Assembly (NCBI GenBank): GCA_020543525.1
Contig: JAHYIO010000004.1
Location: 744,001 to 808,000 of the forward strand
Source of the DNA: Coriolopsis trogii
Lineage: Eukaryota > Basidiomycota > Agaricomycetes > Polyporales > Polyporaceae
Direction: 5' to 3'
DNA length: 64,000 nucleotides
Under the pieces are notes generated by a model. It searched no databases. It worked only from the letters and a program-made list of their open reading frames with translations, and had not been told where the DNA came from. A program made the translations under genes and the position numbers. Below are positions 57,781-64,000 of the stretch, piece after piece. How positions within the stretch are numbered: the first letter of the stretch is position 1; each line of letters begins with the position of its first letter.

Positions 57781-60700
57781 TACGGCCTATCTGATCCCCG
57801 CGTCCTGCGGCATGTCCAGTTCATCCTTTGGGTGCAAGTAATCCACAAGACATGACATGGCAGCACGTACATTGTTGACACGAGCTCGCTCCTCCAGGAG
57901 GCAGTGTGGTGTCTGGTCCGTCACCGTTTGGTCGCGTTTGCCCGTCTGCAGACTGCATGAGGTGGACCTGGTATGACACGGCTTCCGTTCATGAACAAGG
58001 GAGGAGGACAGAGCGGCCCCGGGAGTTCGCAGTTGGCGGGAACGCAGGTTGTGCGGCTGACCACCAGTGTCTCCGATAGCCCGACCATCTGCGTTACATC
58101 TGGTCTGGCAGCTCTTGACGTGCGTCTGATGATTCCGATCCGATGCGGCTCGAAATTGCCCTCGTGGCACGCCACACGAACACGCACTTGAACATAGATT
58201 GGACATTCAGACATTCAGCTTGAACTCGGAGGTCTGACGAGCGTACCACAATCGCTGCAGGGGCAAGCACGACGAGCACGGAACGATCGGAGCGGTGTTA
58301 TCGGCATTGGTCCACGAAGGGGCTTGCTCGAGAGCATTCCCGCATTCCCTTACTGCATACTGCCACGACGCGGCGCCGCGAACGCATCTGCATGGGCAGA
58401 AGAGGCGTTTCTGACAAAAGTTCTTCAGCCTGAAAGCACCACGGACAGCCATCGCTGGCAATCTAACTCACAATCGGCGCCAATCCGTGTGGATTCGGCC
58501 GGCGGAGCCCAGCAAGAAGAGAGGCCTCCCTTCCTTCGTGAAGCACCGAATGCACAGCACCAGCACCAGGATCAGCCCCCGGGCCGTTCTTGTATCTTCA
58601 AGACGGCTTTGTCGCTTCTGCCGCCGGCCATCTATCACCTTTCACTGTCCTGTCAATCCATGTCGCAAGCACGACGAATGCAATGACGCGGTCGGCAACT
58701 CACTTTTGTGCGCACGTATCCCAATCAACTCTCGACCCCGCGAACGCTCCGGATCCGGGCAAGTCCGCCCTCGACCGCCCGAAATCCCTGACATTGTACG
58801 GCACCAGCAGTGCTGCACACACTCCCGAACGAATAGAGAAAAGTGACGCCGCCGCCGTATCGCCCCCCCTCCCGCCTCATGGCGCAAGTGCTGTGAGAAG
58901 GTTCGAAGTCAGCTCTCGGCCCTTGGTTCTCACAACCCGAGCATCGTACAAACACCGAGACGTTCGACGTGCGACCCTGGTCCGTGGCCCATGGCTCCTG
59001 GACTAAGTATGGTCACTGCCGCCGCCGGTCGCTCTTGACGTCGCTTGTGCTGTACCGGACAGCGTGGACGATCGCACGCTCGATCTTATCTCGCCGAGAG
59101 AGAGGCTCCTTGACTTTGACGCACGGACAGCGACTGCTTCTGTTCACCGTCGGTCTCTTCTGCTTTCTGGTGGACGCGAGAGAGGCGCCATCTCTGGAGA
59201 GCGCGAAGCTGGCTTCCGACGTCAGAGACGTCGTCGGGACGTCACGTATCGAATCGCTCGAAGACGATGCGCACTGATTTCTGAACAGTGTTGATGTCCG
59301 ACGCCCGAGCAACTGATCTCCCGTCCGCTTTCAGGCCCAGACGGCTGAAGGATGAGACGGGGAGCTTCCTCGCTGCCGCGTGGCCTCGCGGGGTGAGAAT
59401 ATCCCCTTCGCTGCCCACCATCGTGGACGTGCACTACCGCCTTCAGTCCGGTGCCTTCGTCTTCGTGCCTTGTCCAGGTACGTCTTCGTCCCCTATAGAG
59501 TCTTCACCCAAGCAATGACGAGATGGCGGTAATTGACCAAATCACCACGAGGCCGTGCGTCATGTACCAACATCGCACAACCTCTCCAACTCGTCAGTCG
59601 CAAGTTGGCAGCCGTAACTTCATCCTCTTCCCAATTTCCGCAGGACGTGAATCTGGAAGAGACCGGGCAGAAAACAGAAGCGCAAGGCAGGCACCAGGAT
59701 CCGCTTCTCCCGCAAGGTCTAGGCAGCGCAGAAGCTGAAAGGAGGCGAGCTGGCGAGAAGAACCGGTGTTAACCATCGGGGATCCGACTCTCCGCCCACG
59801 TGTAGGCTGAAACAGGACGGCACGAGAGGCCGCACTTCGCATGTGCATCTCCGACGCAATTCGAACGCAGACACGCCTGTCTACGAGTGCGAATGCGGAC
59901 GGCTAAAAGGAGTTTCGTAGTTCAGCGGAGATGGCCTTTTTTCCGACCTGGCAAAGCTTTTCGTGCTCTTCTGGTGGAAAGCGCGAAGTGTCTTCACGGG
60001 TTCGTATGGGGACGAGGATGATGATAGGTGCTCGATGGACTGTTCCCCGAGCGTCGGCAATTGCGCGAGCGTAAGGGTCTGAGCAACACCATGAGTTTAC
60101 GGATGAAAGAACAATAGGAGCGCGAGAGTGAAGTGAACGAGTAGCCAACCGTTCTCGCGACCTAACAGCATTGGCTCATGTTTCGGTGGCCACATAGCCG
60201 GAAGCATGAATAGTTCGTCCTATTCTCAGCTCCCCCTGCGCACGCGACTCCTTTATTTGAGCAGAAGGCAACGAGAGTTTGGAAGGACCTGCTGGGATCA
60301 TGAATTCATAAAGAGACGGTAGAAGTCGACCTATGTCCGACGAGAAGCCGAAACTCACTCGGTGTACCACTCATAATCGGGCTGGTGTGGGTTACACATT
60401 AACGCCTTCTTGACGACCATACGCTCTTCGCCCACAGGCGAGGATTATGTGTGATGCGCGCGCCCCGCCACAAAGCGTCCCGCTCCACTAGCGCGTTCGA
60501 TCTTCGGGGATAGCGTATCCGTTCAAGACCCTAGCGACGGAGAGCGGAAAGTGGTCATACCGCCATACCAAGCCACCACTGTCCACCACGCCGCCACAAC
60601 CGCGCTTTCATTCCCAAGCCACGCGAGGCGCGCGACAGCGGCCCTGGTTCGTCCTCTCCTCTCGCTCGGGACTCGCGCTCCGCCTCCCCTACTGCGCGCC

Positions 60701-63700
60701 ATCCACGCGCGTTAGATCGCTGTGATCGGACAACCTCGGACCGGACGCGGTGGCCTCTGATGTTGGGCCGCTACCGCAGTCAACCTCTGTAGAGCCTAGC
60801 AAGTAGGAGGCTAGTGCGAGTCCATCCAATTGAACGTTGAGTCCTTGAGACCTAAACACGACTCTCGCCCGCCATCGCTTGTTGCAAGTGAGCCCTGTAG
60901 TCCTCCGAGTAATCCAGTGCCTGCGTGAAACCGCGAGACCGCGTCATCATTACGCTCTACCTCGAGCGTCAAGATGGGCTCAGCGACTAGCGGGAGGGCA
61001 GTAATTTCCGTGGCCTTGTTCTCAATCGGGAGACACGCGCTGAATGATGCGGATGCCTACGCGCCGAAGACGCCTCGCAGAATGTTTACCACCGCCTGAC
61101 AGAATTTCGGAGACCGTGCGCGGATGGGGATATTGTTGAAGGAGGGCGGTGTGGGAGCACGTTGTTTGTGTGAGTGCCGAGGAGGAGCGGGAAGGAGATT
61201 CGGATGAGCCGGACGCTATACAATGAGATGTTGCCCTAGTGCGACCGGCGAAAGGAAGAACAGTTCACCAACATCGTCCATGGTGAGAGCATAGCCGCTT
61301 GCTCCGCGAAATGTATGTTAGACTATCTCGTGTCGGAGCGTTCGAATAGTTCCTCCTGACTCATGGTGACATTGTGTAGTTTCGGCCAACTATTATGCAC
61401 ATATCAGTACAGCTATTCTGCCGGTCAAAGTTCGGCTGACTCCACATTCCAGAATTGAGCGGTGTTAACCACGCGCTCTGCTAATCGCCGGGGAGGTCAG
61501 GCCATGGATATAGCTTCATCGCATTCTACTAGTGTGCGAACGCTCACCAGACTGTACAACCGTGACCAGCTCCCATAGTTGCAGGTCCCCGTAGACGTTC
61601 AGGATGATAACATGAGAGGCAATCTCATCGGGATCTTGGCAAGACTGGGCGGTTGGGCAGCAGAAGATGGACTGGCGAGTGTGTGTATCCGTAGACGCGT
61701 GCCGCCCGAGCGCAGGCTCCATCATCTCTCCAAATAGTTAAGCATACACTGGGTGATCGCTGCTGGGTAACTGAGCGTCGGCGGCACCGTAAGATATGTC
61801 GTGATCGGAGGTCCGCCCGGTGTCCCTGTAAGGATATCGGAAAGAAGATCAGGAGCTACGGAGACGCAGAGCTGGGTACCTGACCGTACTGTCAGCCTCC
61901 GCCACATGCTCGGCGTTCAGTATAGCCCACCTTGTGGACGCCGGCCTTGGCCACGGTACGTGAGAGTGGATTCCGGATCGGACAAGCATCCCGGAGGCAA
62001 GCCGGGGATGGGAAGGCAAACTGACAAGGGAGACAGCCGCTGTCGTTGGCAATGGGTGTCGACGGGATGCCGCGACGTCGGGCTTGGAGGAGCGAATAGC
62101 TGGACTTTGATCTGCCTGGATTCAAACCTACTCGGACGCGTTGAAATCCTGTCCTCTGCAGAAGATGTAATGGAGTGGCTTACCTCCTCGAGCGCAAGAA
62201 GTCGCCACCAGGTGAACCAGAGTTGGTACCGAAGCTCTGACATAGTAGGCAATCCATATTGTTCTCAAGTCATCACGACCTTGGTGCCATTTCGCCCCTG
62301 CGGCAGACAAAATTACACACGGGATGCCGTAAGTGTGCACGACGACATCAACATCTCATCTGTCATGGCAGGAGTGACGTTGTCAATCATTGCTATTGTA
62401 ACATCAGAGCTAGACATAACTTACTCATTGCGAGCAATACAGTCTGCGATCTAGGGACGGGAAGATTCATTAGCAGAGATGTGGAGGAGGCTGAGCACTG
62501 ACGCTGTCAATAAGCTCCTGCAGATGCCGTCGGAGCGCCTCAAGGGCGTCACCCGTCTGAGCCTGAACAGGGATTTTGACCATACATAAGCTGAGGAGAC
62601 TCAACAAGTGTCCTGGGACACTGTCCACGGAGACGGGCGAAAGTGATCCAAGAGAGTGTCAATCTCGCCACAAGGTATGCGATAATGGTGGAGGTGGGAG
62701 AGACTCCCTGGAGAGGAGCATGACTGTACGTGTCACGATGGATCCCGAACAAAGCGGAGAAATTCTTGGTATAAACTGCGCTCGCACAAGTATGCGCAGG
62801 ATCAGCAGAGATGCAGGTTGCATGGACGTTGGGCGGCACTTACCCAGACGACCGCATTCTCTCCTTCGCAGTCTCTCACCCAGACATCTATGACCTCAAG
62901 AATTCATTTATCGATACCCTCCGTGCCTCTTTCAACCGCTCCACGAGACCGTAGTGACTCTGGTGACAGATCCGGCTGGTCGCGCAAGGGTACAATAGAA
63001 GCAGGTCGCGCCTCGTCAAAGTGACGACTTCAAGTCGAAGATGGGACAAAGGCGCAATATGCGAGACGCACCTCCATAACATCCACGCCAAATGTCAATC
63101 ATGTATCTCGGTGTGCCGTTCGCCCTTCGATTCATCAAGCCGAGGTTCGAGGTAGGGCGCATAAGTGAACGGATGGAGACTGGAGAGCGAAGTCATGGAT
63201 ACCGATGATTCGCTCAGTACATGCTGTAGCATTGTGATATCGGGGCCGACTTACCTTGCAACCTATCATCCCGACCTCATAGTCGTGTGGACAGCGGCTA
63301 CGCGTCAGCTTCGGGTGCGGACACTTTTGGCTCATGCTCCTTGAAGGTCGCGTGTCGCTAGCCACACTGTCGCGAGTGCGGAAGTCTCATGACGGTAAGG
63401 CGTTCATGATAGGACAGAGTGGGGATCGTCGCGCGAGATTGCCGTAGAAGCGTATGATACAACAATCGAGTAGCGCGAGCGTGAAGGTCCCGCGCGTTTG
63501 AAGTAAAATTCTGAGGCCGAGGAACAGATGAGAGGTTGTGTAAATTGTTGGTGTTCGGAGTGGTGCGGGAAACCTCCAGCGCTTGCAACTTTCTCAGGAT
63601 GCTCATCATGTTCGTTGATTCTCGTCGTCGCGTATGAGACCTAGCCAACCTGCTTGACTTCAGACAATCGGGGTCTCCAGCTCCGTTTTGCAAGAAGACG

Positions 63701-64000
63701 GACTGGAGTCAGCTGCTCGTTGACCAGCCTATATGCATTGGTACGCTACATATGATACAACACGCACTACACACGCTCAATCAAGCAGCTAGTATCGTAC
63801 AGCAACCTTGATACTATGTAACCTCGACGTTGCGGTTCTAGAAATCGTGCGTCAGTTCACTACATCAATTTTATGAACAAAATGCGTAGTCAAACTCACA
63901 CCTGCCAGCCGTCCAGTCAGATGACATACGTGGTCATACAGTGCCGCATCTCCACTGGTCCTCTTCCAGCCGGTGCACTGCAATACGACACGGAACATCG
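57781..64000. other. Gene-poor right end of the window
   Basis: About 6.2 kb in which I cannot support a gene. Minus-strand frames at 61516-62340 and 63358-63693 have mildly coding-like text (DEIASHVIILNVYGDLQLWE; MMSILRKLQALEVSRTTP) and could be exons of a diverged F-box-like or other lineage-specific gene. They carry no recognisable domain, and I could not join them. No transposase, reverse transcriptase or terminal repeats seen. Confidence 0.4.

Noticed and set aside
1..64000. CRISPR arrays, bacterial-style operons, tRNA or rRNA genes and transposase genes
   Set aside because: Scanning by eye found no repeat-spacer array, no tRNA-like T-loop with matching arms, no rRNA, and no transposase or reverse-transcriptase motif. 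The spliced genes are eukaryotic.

Overview
This is a stretch of a filamentous basidiomycete nuclear genome, most probably an agaricomycete of the polypore type. The evidence is the many GT-AG introns of about 45-75 bases, the protein families seen (DUF6533 membrane proteins, rapidly diverging F-box-like LRR proteins, kinase-like relics, BTB proteins) and basidiomycete-style versions of conserved genes (Ste12 with two C2H2 fingers, an SHPRH/Irc20-type SNF2-RING protein, Vps36 with two NZF fingers). Coordinates of the well-resolved genes come from hand splicing in which reading phase closes at every junction.

Layout. 1-458: 3' end of glycogen phosphorylase. 1652-3249: BTB/POZ-type protein. 3937-5749: F-box-like LRR protein, minus strand. 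6915-13160: an accessory zone with two related, decaying F-box-like loci and duplicated fragments, otherwise without recognisable genes. 13917-14678: small single-pass membrane protein. 15425-19822: Msb1/Mug8-domain polarity protein with a long acidic Pro/Ala/Glu tail. 20253-21828: a kinase-like relic with a stop codon, then an F-box-like relic. 22159-33316 is a compact conserved core: prefoldin subunit 3 (minus), divergent from MRD1, followed by an 18-exon SNF2-RING helicase and a small mitochondrial Fmp46-like protein. 33669-37712: two tandem DUF6533 membrane proteins. 39279-41402: secreted-domain/TM protein. 44134-46493: VPS36. 49192-53379: STE12-like transcription factor, minus strand. 53380-64000: about 10.6 kb in which I find no convincing gene.

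The genes do not form one pathway. The conserved ones serve ribosome synthesis (MRD1), chaperoning (prefoldin), DNA repair/ubiquitin (SNF2-RING), endosomal sorting (VPS36), polarity (Msb1/Mug8) and pheromone/MAPK-dependent development (STE12). They are interrupted by islands of lineage-specific, duplicating and decaying genes. I did not find a clear novel multi-gene system. The most unusual features are the decaying F-box/kinase islands, the tandem DUF6533 pair with a GC-AG intron, probable exon duplication in the Msb1 tail, microexons in the RING and Fmp46 genes, a Cys-free Fmp46-like protein, and a perfect 32-bp palindrome.
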